Counted from the first letter of the stretch, positions 54,661 to 63,417 are shown. The stretch is DNA of 64,000 bases from Myceligenerans crystallogenes (GCF_039529775.1 NZ_BAAANL010000002.1:558001-622000); one strand, 5' to 3'. Made by a program: numbers and translations. The notes: generated from the letters alone by a model not told the origin.

Positions 54661-55739
54661 ACGAGGCGGAAGTGAACGAGGCGGACCTGAGCGGGCGCCG
54701 CATCGTCGTCACCGGTTCGTCCGGCATGCTCGGCTCCGCGCTGGTGCGCCGCCTCGCCCAGGAGGGCGCCGACGTCGTCGGGATCGACCGGGCGCCCGAC
54801 GCCGCCGCGCCGCGCGGCGTCGTCCAGGTGACCGCCGACGTCCGGGACGACGACGCCGTCCTCGCCGGGCTGCACGGCGCCGACGCCGTCGTGCACTGCG
54901 TCGCCGCGCTGCCGAGCTACCCCGAGGACCAGATCCGCGACATCACCGTGGGCGGCACCCGGGCCGTCCTGCGCGCCGCGCGGCGCGCGGGCGTGCCCCG
55001 GTTCGTGCACATCTCGTCGACGGCCGTCTACGGCCTCCCGCTCGTCGTGCCCACGCCGGTGGACCATCCGCGCGAGCCCGTGGACACCTACAGCCGGGCC
55101 AAGGCCGACGCCGAGGTGCTGTGCGAGCAGGCCCGGGACGACGGCCTGTGCGTCACGATGCTCCGCCCCAAGACGTTCGTCGGCCCGGGCCGGATGGGCC
55201 TGTTCTCGATGCTCTTCGAATGGGCCGACGAAGGGCGCAACTTCCCGGTGCTCGGCGACGGGAACGTGCTGACCCAGATGCTCGGCATCGACGACCTGGT
55301 CGACGCCGTCTGCCTGGCGCTGCGCGCGGACGACGACGTCGCCGCGGGCACCTACAACATCGGCGCCGCCGAGTTCGGGACGATCCGCGAGGACTTCCAG
55401 GCCGTGCTCGACGCCGCCGGGCACGGCGGCCGCATCGTCTCGCTGCCGCAGCGGCCGGCCGTCGCCGTCCTCGGCGTGCTGGGGCGCCTGGGCGCCTCTC
55501 CTGTCTACGGCCGCCTGATCCACAAGCTGCGCCGCCACAGCTACGTCGACATCTCGGCGAGCGTCACGCGACTCGGGTTCAGCCCGCGCCAGTCGAACCA
55601 GGACGCGATCCTGGCGACGTTCGACTGGTGGCGCGCCGAACAGCGCGACGCGGCGCCGGGTACCGCGGCGGGCACGGGTCACACCAGCCGCGACGCCTGG
55701 CAGCAGGGGGTCCTCGGGCTGGCCAAGGTCCTGTTCTAG
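54657..55739 (+). CDS. NAD-dependent epimerase/dehydratase
   Basis: A 360-residue extended SDR. The Rossmann start IVVTGSSGMLGSALVRRLAQ, the VHCVAALPSYPEDQI region, HISSTAVYGLP with the serine, and the catalytic Tyr/Lys in DTYSRAKADAE are present, with LRPKTFVGPGRMGLFSML later. GTG 54657 overlaps the aminotransferase stop (GTGA), so the two are coupled. It may reduce, epimerise or dehydrate a nucleotide- or lipid-linked sugar. Substrate is unknown; the C-terminal 120 residues carry the variable domain. Confidence 0.87.
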   Translation: MNEAEVNEADLSGRRIVVTGSSGMLGSALVRRLAQEGADVVGIDRAPDAAAPRGVVQVTADVRDDDAVLAGLHGADAVVHCVAALPSYPEDQIRDITVGGTRAVLRAARRAGVPRFVHISSTAVYGLPLVVPTPVDHPREPVDTYSRAKADAEVLCEQARDDGLCVTMLRPKTFVGPGRMGLFSMLFEWADEGRNFPVLGDGNVLTQMLGIDDLVDAVCLALRADDDVAAGTYNIGAAEFGTIREDFQAVLDAAGHGGRIVSLPQRPAVAVLGVLGRLGASPVYGRLIHKLRRHSYVDISASVTRLGFSPRQSNQDAILATFDWWRAEQRDAAPGTAAGTGHTSRDAWQQGVLGLAKVLF

Positions 55740-55767
55740 CCGGACACTCGATCGAAGGGCACGAACC

Positions 55768-56697
55768 GTGGATGTGCTGTCCCCCCAGATCCCCCGCACC
55801 CAGGCCCCCGTCCCCGCGCGCGTCCCCGCACGGGAACGGATCGCCGGCCTCTGGCGCCTGCTGCGACCCCAGCAGTGGGTCAAGAGCCTCTTCGTCGTGC
55901 CGATCGGCGTGCTGGGCGTCACGGAGTGGAGCCTCGGCACCGCGGCCGGCGTCGGCTGGGCGCTGGCGCTGTTCGTCGTCGCGTCGTCGGCCGTCTACGT
56001 CGTGAACGACATCCTCGACCGGGAGGCCGACCGGGCCCACCCCGTCAAGCGTTCCCGCCCCATCGCCTCGGGCCGGGTCTCGATCCGGGCCGCCGCCCTC
56101 CTCGCGGCCGGGCTGCTGCTCGTGGCCGCCGCCCTGCTCGCCGCCCGGACCGTCCAGGACGCCTGGCCGGCGGGCACCTACCTGGTGATCAACGCCGCCT
56201 ACACCCTGGGGCTGAAGCGGGTGGCGGTCGTCGACATCGCCGTCGTCGCCTCCGGGTTCGCCCTGCGGTACGTCCAGGGGGCGATCGCGGCCGAGGGCGA
56301 GGTCTCCGTCCTGCTCGCCCTGACGATCTTCGCGGCCTGCCTGATGTTCGCCGCGGGCAAGCGCCGGCACGAGATCGGCGTGGCCGGGTCCGCGCACCGG
56401 CCGGCCCTGGCGGGCTACTCGATCCCGTTCCTGGACCAGCTCATCGGGCTCGCGGTCGTCACGACGCTGCTCGCCTACGCGCTCCACGTCCAGGCCGCGT
56501 TCTCCCCCGGGGTCCCGGGGACCCTGCTGCTCGTCTCGGTCCCGCTGGTCGTCGCCATCCTCGTGCGTTACCTGCAGCTGATCCTCGTGCGGCAGCAGGG
56601 CGGCGACCCGTCGAAGGACATCGCCGCGGACCGCGTGACGATCTTCCTCGGCGGCCTCACCGGTGTCCTCCTCGTGCTCGGGACCGTGCTGCCGTGA
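55768..56697 (+). CDS. UbiA family prenyltransferase (decaprenyl-phosphate phosphoribosyltransferase type)
   Basis: A 309-residue membrane enzyme with about nine hydrophobic segments. The Asp-rich loop VVNDILDREADRAHP (Asn80 to Pro92, NDxxDxxxDxxxP) and the preceding LLRPQQWVKSLFVVP are typical of polyprenyl-phosphate phosphoribosyltransferases, which join PRPP to decaprenyl phosphate. The second loop contains AAGKRRHEIGVAGSAHRPAL. GTG 55768 is the start. In mycobacteria this step begins arabinan donor synthesis, but the partner oxidoreductases DprE1/E2 are not encoded here. It links the sugar enzymes to a lipid carrier. Confidence 0.85.
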   Translation: MDVLSPQIPRTQAPVPARVPARERIAGLWRLLRPQQWVKSLFVVPIGVLGVTEWSLGTAAGVGWALALFVVASSAVYVVNDILDREADRAHPVKRSRPIASGRVSIRAAALLAAGLLLVAAALLAARTVQDAWPAGTYLVINAAYTLGLKRVAVVDIAVVASGFALRYVQGAIAAEGEVSVLLALTIFAACLMFAAGKRRHEIGVAGSAHRPALAGYSIPFLDQLIGLAVVTTLLAYALHVQAAFSPGVPGTLLLVSVPLVVAILVRYLQLILVRQQGGDPSKDIAADRVTIFLGGLTGVLLVLGTVLP

Positions 56698-56753
56698 GCC
56701 TCCGGCCACCCCCGACGCCCACCGATACCCGAAGCAACCGCAAGGAAGTGGAA

Positions 56754-57764
56754 ATGACGATCCCCGGCCTGGTCTCCGTCGTCGTGCCGAACTACAACAC
56801 CGGCCCCGCGCTCGAGCTCTGCCTGCGAGCCCTGCTCGCGCAGACCTACGAGCACACGGAGATCCTCCTCGCCGACGACCGCTCGACGGACGACTCCGTG
56901 GAGCTCGCGCGCTCCCTCGGCGTGACGGTCGTGTCCACCGGCGTCAACAGCGGCGCCGCCACGGCCCGGAACACCGGCGCGGCACACGCCCGCGGCGAGT
57001 TCATCATGTTCGTCGACGCCGACGTCGCCATGCAGCCCGACGCCGTCGCGCGGGCCGTCGGGATCCTGCGGGCGAACGAGCGGATCGGCGCGCTGTGCGG
57101 CACCTACGGCCCGGATCCCCTGATCCCCGACGGGCCGGTCGAGACGTACCGTGCCCTCCACCAGCACTACTGGTTCACCGAGCAGGAGGGCAGGATCGGC
57201 ACCGTCCACACGGCGATCCTCGTCATCCGCGCAGCGGTGTTCCGCGACGTCGGGCCGTTCAACGCGGCCCTGCGGCACACCGAGGACGGCGACTACGCCG
57301 ACCGCCTGACCGCCCGGTACGAGTCGCACAGCTCGAACGCGGTGCGCGGCGCGCACGACCACGACGACACGCTCCGCACGATCTTCCGCAAGGTCTTCCA
57401 CCGCACCCGGCTCCACGTGCCGCTGTACATCCGGCAGCGCGGCCTGCCTGGCGGGTTCGCGACCGGACCGCGCGCGAGCGCGGCGGTGGCGGCGCTGGCC
57501 GCGCTGGCGTGCCTCCCGCTGATCCTCTTCTCGCCGCTGTGGGCCGTACCCGCCGTGGCCCTGGTGGCCTGGAGCGTGCTGGCCGACCGCGGGCTCTACG
57601 CGTTCGTGCGGCAGTACAAGGGCTTCTCCTTCGCGCTCTTCTTCGCGGGGGTCCACTACCTGGTGAACTGCGTCATCGGGCTCGCCGCCGGCATCGGCCT
57701 GCTGCAGTGGATCACCTCGCCGCGGTTCCGCCGCCTGTACGAGCGCCCGGAACAGGCCGGATGA
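56754..57764 (+). CDS. Glycosyltransferase family 2, second paralogue in the glycan island
   Basis: A 336-residue GT2 with the same organisation as the island's first gene: LVSVVVPNYNTGPALELCLR, ILLADDRSTDDSVELAR, NSGAATARNTGAAHARGE, DxD-like MFVDADVAMQPDA, acceptor region HTEDGDYADRLTARYE, then hydrophobic helices (FSFALFFAGVHYLVNCVIGL) near the C-terminus. ATG 56754 follows AAGGAAGTGG. Position directly after the UbiA gene suggests a polyprenyl-phosphate-linked acceptor or donor. The sugar added cannot be inferred. Confidence 0.88.
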   Translation: MTIPGLVSVVVPNYNTGPALELCLRALLAQTYEHTEILLADDRSTDDSVELARSLGVTVVSTGVNSGAATARNTGAAHARGEFIMFVDADVAMQPDAVARAVGILRANERIGALCGTYGPDPLIPDGPVETYRALHQHYWFTEQEGRIGTVHTAILVIRAAVFRDVGPFNAALRHTEDGDYADRLTARYESHSSNAVRGAHDHDDTLRTIFRKVFHRTRLHVPLYIRQRGLPGGFATGPRASAAVAALAALACLPLILFSPLWAVPAVALVAWSVLADRGLYAFVRQYKGFSFALFFAGVHYLVNCVIGLAAGIGLLQWITSPRFRRLYERPEQAG

Positions 57765-58870
57765 CGGCCGTACCGGCCGCACCGAGCGCACCGGCCGCGA
57801 CGGCGGAGTCCGGGACCCGGCCGTCATGGCGGCCACGGGTCTCCGCGACCGTGCTGGCCCTCGCCGTACTCTGGGGCACCTACGCCCTGGCCGGGGCGCT
57901 GCTCGCGGGGCGCTGGTGGGTGTGGAACGGCCTGGGGCTGGCCCCGCCGATCGCCCATGTCGCCGTCCCGGTGCTGCTCGCGGCGGTCGAGCTGGCGGCG
58001 GGCGCCCGCCGCCGGCGCGTGTTCGCCGCGACGGCGCTCGCACTGGCCGCGGGCCTGACGCAGACGGGGCTGGTGCCGTACCAGCCCGCCCCGGAGCCCG
58101 CCGCGACCGCCGGGCGCGACGTCGTCGTCGTCGGCTGGAACACCTTCTCCTGGGAGCAGGAGAACGACCCGCGCGGGTTCTACGACTACCTGCGGTCCCT
58201 GGACGCCGACGTCTACATGCTCCAGGAGCACCAGCACGCCGCCGCGCCGGACGACCGGCCGGCGCCCCTGGACGACCTGGACCGGGTGCGGCGCGAGCTT
58301 CCCGGCTACACCGCCGTGGCTGAGGGCGAGTTCCTCACCCTCAGCCGGTACCCCGTGACGGCGTCGTCCGCCCTGGCACCGGACGACCTGCCGCCGCCCC
58401 GCACCGACTGGCCGGAGTACTGGGACGTCCGCGCGCTGCGCACGGACGTCCGGGTCGGCGACCGCACCCTCAGCCTCTACAACACCCACGCGCCCGACCT
58501 CTTCAACGTGAACCGCTCACCGTTCCAGGCGGACTTCTACGAGGAGCTCGCGGACTCGGCGTCCCGGCGCACCTCCCACCTCGGCGAGCTCCGCGACGAC
58601 CTGCGCCGCAACCCCCACCCCGTGGTGCTCACCGGCGACCTCAACGTCCAGCCGGGCTCCGCGGACCTGCGGTGGTACGACGGCCTGCGGGACGCGGCCC
58701 GCGGCGGTGCCGACCGCTACCCGGCCACCTTTCCCGCGGGCCTGGCGCTGTGGCGGCTGGACTGGATGTTCACGAGCGACGACGTCGGGGTGCTCGACCA
58801 CGACGTCCTGCCGGACGCCGCCGCGTTCTCCACCCACCGGCCGATCCGCGCGACCGTCCGCCTTCCCTAG
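57761..58870 (+). CDS. Membrane-anchored endonuclease/exonuclease/phosphatase-fold protein (copy 1)
   Basis: A 369-residue protein: residues 1-115 hold three hydrophobic segments, the rest is a DNase I/EEP fold. Catalytic motifs are complete: VVVGWNTFSW, DVYMLQEHQH (metal Glu), YNTHAPDL, VLTGDLNVQPGSADLR (Asp-x-Asn), RLDWMFTSDD and FSTHRPIRA (general His). ATG 57761 overlaps the GT2 stop (ATGA). In glycan clusters such proteins are more likely phosphodiesterases or phosphatases acting on lipid-linked phosphates than nucleases. A second copy is at 60058. Confidence 0.83.
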   Translation: MTAVPAAPSAPAATAESGTRPSWRPRVSATVLALAVLWGTYALAGALLAGRWWVWNGLGLAPPIAHVAVPVLLAAVELAAGARRRRVFAATALALAAGLTQTGLVPYQPAPEPAATAGRDVVVVGWNTFSWEQENDPRGFYDYLRSLDADVYMLQEHQHAAAPDDRPAPLDDLDRVRRELPGYTAVAEGEFLTLSRYPVTASSALAPDDLPPPRTDWPEYWDVRALRTDVRVGDRTLSLYNTHAPDLFNVNRSPFQADFYEELADSASRRTSHLGELRDDLRRNPHPVVLTGDLNVQPGSADLRWYDGLRDAARGGADRYPATFPAGLALWRLDWMFTSDDVGVLDHDVLPDAAAFSTHRPIRATVRLP

Positions 58871-58883
58871 ACACAGGAGATCC

Positions 58884-60065
58884 ATGCGCACCGATCCGGG
58901 GCACTACGACCTGACGGTCGCCCTGACCTACTACGTCCCCTACGTCAGCGGGCTCACCGAGGTCGCCCGCGCGGTCGCGGAGGGGATGGCGTCCCGCGGC
59001 GCCCGCGTCGCGGTCGCCACCACCCGCCACGACCCGGCGGCTCCCGCCCGCGAGCGGGTCAACGGCGTGGACCTCTACCGCACGCCCGTGGTGGCCCGCG
59101 TCGGCAGGGGCGTGATCAGCCCGCGGTTCACGACCGTCGCGCGCGCCCTGGCGCGGCGCTCGGACGTGCTGAACGTCCACCTGCCCCTGCTGGAGGCCGG
59201 CCTGCTGACCCTGGGCCTGCCCGGCACCGCCGTCGTGGCCACGCACCACGACGACGTCTGGCTGCCGTCGAGCGTGACCGGGCGCCTGCAGACGGCGGTC
59301 GTCGACCGGTCCGTGGCGCGCGCGCTGCGCGACTCGGCGGCGGTCGTCGTCAACAACGAGGACCATGCGGCGGGATCGCGGCACCGGCACCTCATGGAAC
59401 GCGCCGGCCTCACTGCCGTCCCCCCGCCGTGCCGCGTGCGCGAGCGGGCGGCGGCGACGTTCCGGGACGGGCCGGGGCCGCACTTCGGGTTCCTCGGCCG
59501 GCTGGCGCCGGAGAAGGCTCTCGACCTCGCGGTCCGGGCGTTCCGGACCCTCGAGGACCCCACCGCACGCCTGATCATCGCCGGTGAGGACACGCGCGTC
59601 GCGGGCGGCGGCGTCGCGACCGAGCTGCGCGCACTGGCCGCCGGCGACACGCGGGTGCGATTCCCCGGCTTCCTCACGGACGCGCAGGTCAACGAGCTGT
59701 ACAGTTCCCTCGATGCCTTCGTCCTCCCGTCGGTCGCCGAGGAATCCTTCGGGATCTCGCAGGTCGAGGCCATGATGCTGGGGGTGCCGTCGATCGCGAG
59801 CGACCTGCCGGGCATGCGCCAGCCCGTGCTCACCACGGGGTTCGGCCGCCTCTTCGAGGCGGGGGACGTCGCCGCGCTCGCCGCGACGATGACGGAGGTC
59901 GCCGCCCTCGATCCCGCGGCACGGGCCGCCGGCGCCGAGCGCGCGCGCGGGTTGTACGGCGCCGACGCGTGCCTCGACCGGTACGAGGCCCTGTTCGCGC
60001 GGCTCGCGGCGGAGCGGCGCCCCGCGGGCGCCGGCCCCGTGCGCGCGAGGGACCGCGATGCCTGA
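58884..60065 (+). CDS. Glycosyltransferase family 4
   Basis: A 393-residue GT-B-fold glycosyltransferase. The acceptor-side start has YYVPYVSGLTEVARAVAEGM; the donor side carries HFGFLGRLAPEKALDLAVRA, LIIAGEDTRVAGGG, VRFPGFLTDAQVNELYSSL, DAFVLPSVAEESFGISQVEA (the conserved E-x7-E is EESFGISQVE) and MMLGVPSIASDLPGMRQPV. ATG 58884 has a strong ACAGGAGA site. It would transfer a sugar from a nucleotide donor with retention. It is flanked by the two EEP-fold genes. Confidence 0.9.
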   Translation: MRTDPGHYDLTVALTYYVPYVSGLTEVARAVAEGMASRGARVAVATTRHDPAAPARERVNGVDLYRTPVVARVGRGVISPRFTTVARALARRSDVLNVHLPLLEAGLLTLGLPGTAVVATHHDDVWLPSSVTGRLQTAVVDRSVARALRDSAAVVVNNEDHAAGSRHRHLMERAGLTAVPPPCRVRERAAATFRDGPGPHFGFLGRLAPEKALDLAVRAFRTLEDPTARLIIAGEDTRVAGGGVATELRALAAGDTRVRFPGFLTDAQVNELYSSLDAFVLPSVAEESFGISQVEAMMLGVPSIASDLPGMRQPVLTTGFGRLFEAGDVAALAATMTEVAALDPAARAAGAERARGLYGADACLDRYEALFARLAAERRPAGAGPVRARDRDA

Positions 60066-61074
60066 GGCCGTCGCCGCGGCCACGGCCGCGTGGGCCGTCC
60101 TCGTGCTGCTCGACCTCCTGCTCAACGGCCGCTGGTGGCTGTGGCTCGTCGTCTCGCTGGCGCCACCGCCCGCGTTCGTCGTCGTGCCCGCCGCACTGGC
60201 CGGCGCGGCGCTGGCCGCGGGCGGCGCCTGGCGCGACGCCGTCCTGTGGACGTGCGCGGCCTGCCTGGTCGCGGGTTACCGTCGCTGTGGGATCGATCTC
60301 ACGGCGCTGGTGCGACGACGACGGCCGGTCACGTCCGCCCCGGAGCTGACGGTCTGCGTCTGGAACACCGAGCACTGGTACCAGGGCGGCGAGGCCGGGC
60401 CCTTCTACGCCGCGCTGCGCGCGCTCGACGCGGACGTGCTGATGCTGCAGGAGTACCACCACAACAACTTCGACGGCACCTGGTCCGCGATCGACGACCT
60501 CGGCCGGCTGCGGGAGGCGTTCCCGGGTCACCACGTGATCGCCGCCAACGGCCAGGTCACCGTCTCGCGCCTGCCCGCACGGCACGTGCCCACGTCCGCG
60601 GAGCGCGTCCTGCGGGTGGACGTGGAGGCGCCGTCGGGCACCGTCTCCCTGCTGAACGTGCACGTGCCCGTCCAGCTCCGGCAGATCTCCCCGTTCCGCG
60701 CGGAGTTCTACCGCGAGGTACGGGCCCGGGCCCGCCACCGGGACCGGGAGTACACCGCGCTGGCCGCCGACGTGGCGGCCCTCGGGCACCCCGCGCTCGT
60801 CGCGGGCGACTTCAACACGAGCCCCGCGATGGGGGACGCGCGGCGGATCCGGGCGCTCGGCGACGACGCCGCCCGGTGGGCCGCCCTGGCGTACCCCCGC
60901 TCGTGGCACGCCCGGGGGCCGCGGCTCTGGCGGATCGACTGGGCCCTCGTCCGCAACGGGCTGGAGGTGCACGACTACCGGTTCGACGATGCCGCGGGCA
61001 TCTCGGACCACCGTGTCCAGCGCTTGGTCGCCGGTGTCGGCACGCGACACCGGCCGAACGAAAGGAGCACATGA
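60058..61074 (+). CDS. Membrane-anchored endonuclease/exonuclease/phosphatase-fold protein (copy 2)
   Basis: A 338-residue relative of the protein at 57761. N-terminal residues 1-80 contain two or three hydrophobic segments; the EEP domain shows LTVCVWNTEHWY, DVLMLQEYHH, LLNVHVPVQ, LVAGDFNTSPAMGDARR, RIDWALVRNG and ISDHRVQRLV, so all catalytic residues are kept. ATG 60058 overlaps the GT4 gene by eight bases. Duplicate EEP proteins in one operon point to two distinct phosphoester substrates or two steps. No DNA role is implied by context. Confidence 0.82.
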   Translation: MPEAVAAATAAWAVLVLLDLLLNGRWWLWLVVSLAPPPAFVVVPAALAGAALAAGGAWRDAVLWTCAACLVAGYRRCGIDLTALVRRRRPVTSAPELTVCVWNTEHWYQGGEAGPFYAALRALDADVLMLQEYHHNNFDGTWSAIDDLGRLREAFPGHHVIAANGQVTVSRLPARHVPTSAERVLRVDVEAPSGTVSLLNVHVPVQLRQISPFRAEFYREVRARARHRDREYTALAADVAALGHPALVAGDFNTSPAMGDARRIRALGDDAARWAALAYPRSWHARGPRLWRIDWALVRNGLEVHDYRFDDAAGISDHRVQRLVAGVGTRHRPNERST

Positions 61075-62081
61075 TGAAGTACCGATTCCTGGGCCGTACG
61101 GGCCTCGAGGTCAGCCCGCTGGCGCTCGGCACGATGACGTTCGGCCGCGAGGCGGACGAGCAGACCAGCGTCCGGATCCTCGACGCGTTCGCGGACGCGG
61201 GCGGCAACCTCGTGGACACCGCCGACGTCTACAACGGCGGCGCGTCGGAGGAGATCCTGGGGCGCTGGCTCAAGGGCCGGCGGGACGACGTCGTCGTGGC
61301 GACGAAGGTCCGGTACAACGTCGCGCGGGGTCCCAACACGCAGGGTCTGTCCCGGCGCCGCATCATCGCCGCCGTCGAGGAGAGCCTGCGCCGGCTCGGC
61401 ACGGACTACATCGACCTCTACCAGATCCACGCGTGGGACCCGGTGGTACCGCTGGAGGAGACCCTCTGGACGCTCGACAACCTCGTGCGGAGCGGGAAGG
61501 TGCGCTACATCGGGGCCAGCAACGTCAGCGGGTCCCAGCTGCAGAAGGCGATCGACATCAGCCGCGGCAACGGCTGGGAGCCCTTCCGGGCGCTCCAGCC
61601 GCTGTACAACCTGCTGGACCGCGACGCCGAGCTCGAGCTGCTCGACGTGTGCCGCGACGAGGGCCTCGGCGTGATCGCCTGGAGCCCGCTGCGCGGCGGC
61701 TGGCTGACCGGCCGCATGCGGCGCGAGGACGGCGCCCCCGCGGCCGGGACGCGCGTCGAGACCGCCGAGAAGCTGGGCTGGGGTGAGTCGTGGAGCGCCT
61801 ACGCGTCGCAGGAGCGCACCTGGCGCATCCTGGACACGCTCGACGAGATCGCCGCCGAGCGGTCGCGCCCGGTCCCCCAGGTGGCCCTCGCCTGGCTGCT
61901 GTCCCGGCCGGTCCTGACGGCCCCGATCGTCGGGGCGCGCGACGCCGGCCAGCTCGCCGAGCTGCTCCCGGTCCTCGACTGGGAGCTGTCCGCCGGCGAG
62001 GCCGCCCGGCTCGACGAGGCGAGCAGCTTCCGGCTGCCGTACCCGTACAACGAGATCTCCAAGGGCGCGGCGGGTCGCTGA
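61071..62081 (+). CDS. Aldo/keto reductase
   Basis: A 336-residue NADPH-dependent oxidoreductase with an (alpha/beta)8 barrel. The tetrad Asp49, Tyr54, Lys79 and His120 lies in NLVDTADVYNGG, VVVATKVR and DLYQIHAWDP. GASNVSGSQLQKAIDISR and PIVGARDAGQLAELLPVL are the cofactor segments. The ATG at 61071 overlaps the EEP stop (ATGA) with AAAGGAG upstream. Last gene of the island operon, it may reduce a keto-sugar made by the epimerase or be a housekeeping gene swept in; both are possible. Confidence 0.9.
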   Translation: MMKYRFLGRTGLEVSPLALGTMTFGREADEQTSVRILDAFADAGGNLVDTADVYNGGASEEILGRWLKGRRDDVVVATKVRYNVARGPNTQGLSRRRIIAAVEESLRRLGTDYIDLYQIHAWDPVVPLEETLWTLDNLVRSGKVRYIGASNVSGSQLQKAIDISRGNGWEPFRALQPLYNLLDRDAELELLDVCRDEGLGVIAWSPLRGGWLTGRMRREDGAPAAGTRVETAEKLGWGESWSAYASQERTWRILDTLDEIAAERSRPVPQVALAWLLSRPVLTAPIVGARDAGQLAELLPVLDWELSAGEAARLDEASSFRLPYPYNEISKGAAGR

Positions 62082-62092
62082 CCTCGCCGGGA

Positions 62093-62118
62093 ACCGCCGG
62101 GGCCACCGCCCCGGCGGT
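62093..62118. terminator. Terminator between convergent AKR and LuxR genes
   Basis: ACCGCCGGGGC (62093-62103), a CACC loop, GCCCCGGCGGT (62108-62118): a perfect 11-bp stem just past the aldo/keto reductase stop and before the LuxR gene end. Confidence 0.7.
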
Positions 62119-62130
62119 CCCCCGTCGTCG

Positions 62131-62979
62131 TCAGACCCAGCCGTTGCGCGCCGCGACCACGCCGGCCTCGAACCTGCTGCGCACGGCCCACCGCCGCGCC
62201 ATGTCGGCGTAGATCCTACGCACCGTCCGGAGCGAGACCTTGAGGCGGTTGCCGACCTGCTCGTCCGTCCTGCCCGCCGCCAGGAGCGCCAGCACCTCGC
62301 GCTCCTGGCGCGTCAGCGGCTCCGCCTGCTCGCCGGCGGGCTCGCCCCAGGCGCGCGCCGCGCTCCACTGCTCCTCGAGCAGGGACTCGACGGACCCGAG
62401 CAAGCCGCTGTGCGACGACTCCACGATCCCCGCCGACGGGTCCAGCGGATCCGCCGGCAGGAGGATCCGCGACCGGTCGACGATCGCGGCGAACGTCCTG
62501 ACGTGGGCCCGGAGCCGGAGCGATCCCGTACCGGAGGCCGCGGACGCCGCGAACCTGCGGAAGGGCACCGCGTGCTCGTCGTGCTCGTCGTGCAGCTGCC
62601 GCACGACGACGCCCCGGCTCGCCGCCGCGTCGTGGATCTCGCCGAGCGTGTCGAGCCCGATCGCGTCCCGGAACGCCGCGGGCATCGCCACCAGGCACGA
62701 GAACCGGGCCGACTGGGCCACCACCCGGTACCGCCGGACGATCCCCGCGACGCCGGACGACACCTCCAGCGCCTCGTACCGGACGTCGTGCGGTTCGGTC
62801 CGGTGGAACCTCGCCAGCACCTCGACGGCCCGGCGCACCTCGATCAGGTCCTCGCCGCGGTGGCGCAGCTCGGCGTCCTGCGCGGCGAGCAGGAAAGGAA
62901 GTCTCTCGAACAGCGGTGGGCCGAGATCCGGGGGATTTCCCGGACCGGTTTGAATCGGGCTTGCGATCGGCGTTGACAT
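62131..62979 (-). CDS. LuxR family transcriptional regulator
   Basis: A 282-residue regulator. The C-terminal GerE/LuxR helix-turn-helix (about 220-282) reads LTRQEREVLALLAAGRTDEQ, VGNRLKVSLRTVRRIYADMA. The N-terminal 210 residues show no receiver Asp motif and contain an IEVRRAVEVLARFHR segment; I cannot name the sensor domain. ATG 62979 is behind GGAGGG; the GTG four codons earlier is less likely. It is convergent with the island operon and is a candidate controller of it, though no target site was identified. Confidence 0.85.
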   Translation of the reverse strand: MSTPIASPIQTGPGNPPDLGPPLFERLPFLLAAQDAELRHRGEDLIEVRRAVEVLARFHRTEPHDVRYEALEVSSGVAGIVRRYRVVAQSARFSCLVAMPAAFRDAIGLDTLGEIHDAAASRGVVVRQLHDEHDEHAVPFRRFAASAASGTGSLRLRAHVRTFAAIVDRSRILLPADPLDPSAGIVESSHSGLLGSVESLLEEQWSAARAWGEPAGEQAEPLTRQEREVLALLAAGRTDEQVGNRLKVSLRTVRRIYADMARRWAVRSRFEAGVVAARNGWV

Positions 62980-63020
62980 CGTGCCCTCCACGGTTTCTGG
63001 GATAACAGTGGCGCGGCCTC

Positions 63021-63049
63021 AGAATACCGACCCATGGAAGCGATTCCAA
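63021..63049 (-). promoter_or_regulatory. Promoter of the LuxR-type regulator
   Basis: Minus strand -35 TTGGAA (63044-63049), 17-base spacer, -10 TATTCT (63021-63026). The small palindrome TGGAAGCGATTCCA overlaps the -35 and could be a binding site for autoregulation. Confidence 0.6.
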
Positions 63050-63208
63050 GCTTCTCACCAGGCGTTTCACCCTTGCTGAATAGCGCAGGGAAGCAAACGA
63101 ACCCGTTGCAAGGATTCACGGAGGGACGGCCGGAGCCGGCCCGTCCGGAAAGGCTCGGGGACGCGGTCGCCCGGGCGGGCCCGGGACGGCGCCCCACCGG
63201 AAACGACG

Positions 63209-63249
63209 GGGCGGAGCAGGTCCGGCCGCAAGCCGGTCCCGCTCCGCCC
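63209..63249 (-). terminator. tRNA-Leu terminator
   Basis: Two 18-base arms (63209-63226 and 63232-63249) pair with two mismatches around a CGCAA loop, ending 11 bases downstream of the tRNA. Confidence 0.65.
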
Positions 63250-63259
63250 ATCTGTCTCG

Positions 63260-63341
63260 TGCCCGCTGAGGGACTTGAACCCTCACCTCCGAAGAGACGC
63301 GGGTTTGAGCCGCGCGCGTCTGCCAGTTCCGCCAAGCGGGC
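63260..63341 (-). tRNA. tRNA-Leu (anticodon CAA)
   Basis: On the minus strand the acceptor stem GCCCGCT pairs with AGCGGGC, the D-arm has GGCGGAACTGGCAGACGC, the anticodon loop is CTCAAAC in a CGCGG/CCGCG stem, followed by a variable arm typical of class II tRNAs and the T-arm GAGGGTTCAAGTCCCTC. The anticodon CAA reads UUG. The 3' CCA is not encoded. Confidence 0.95.
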
Positions 63342-63417
63342 CGGGCGAGAGCCACCTTACCTGGTGGCCCCCGCCGGGACGAACATGAATCCGGGTACCG
63401 CGGACCCGGTCAGGGGC

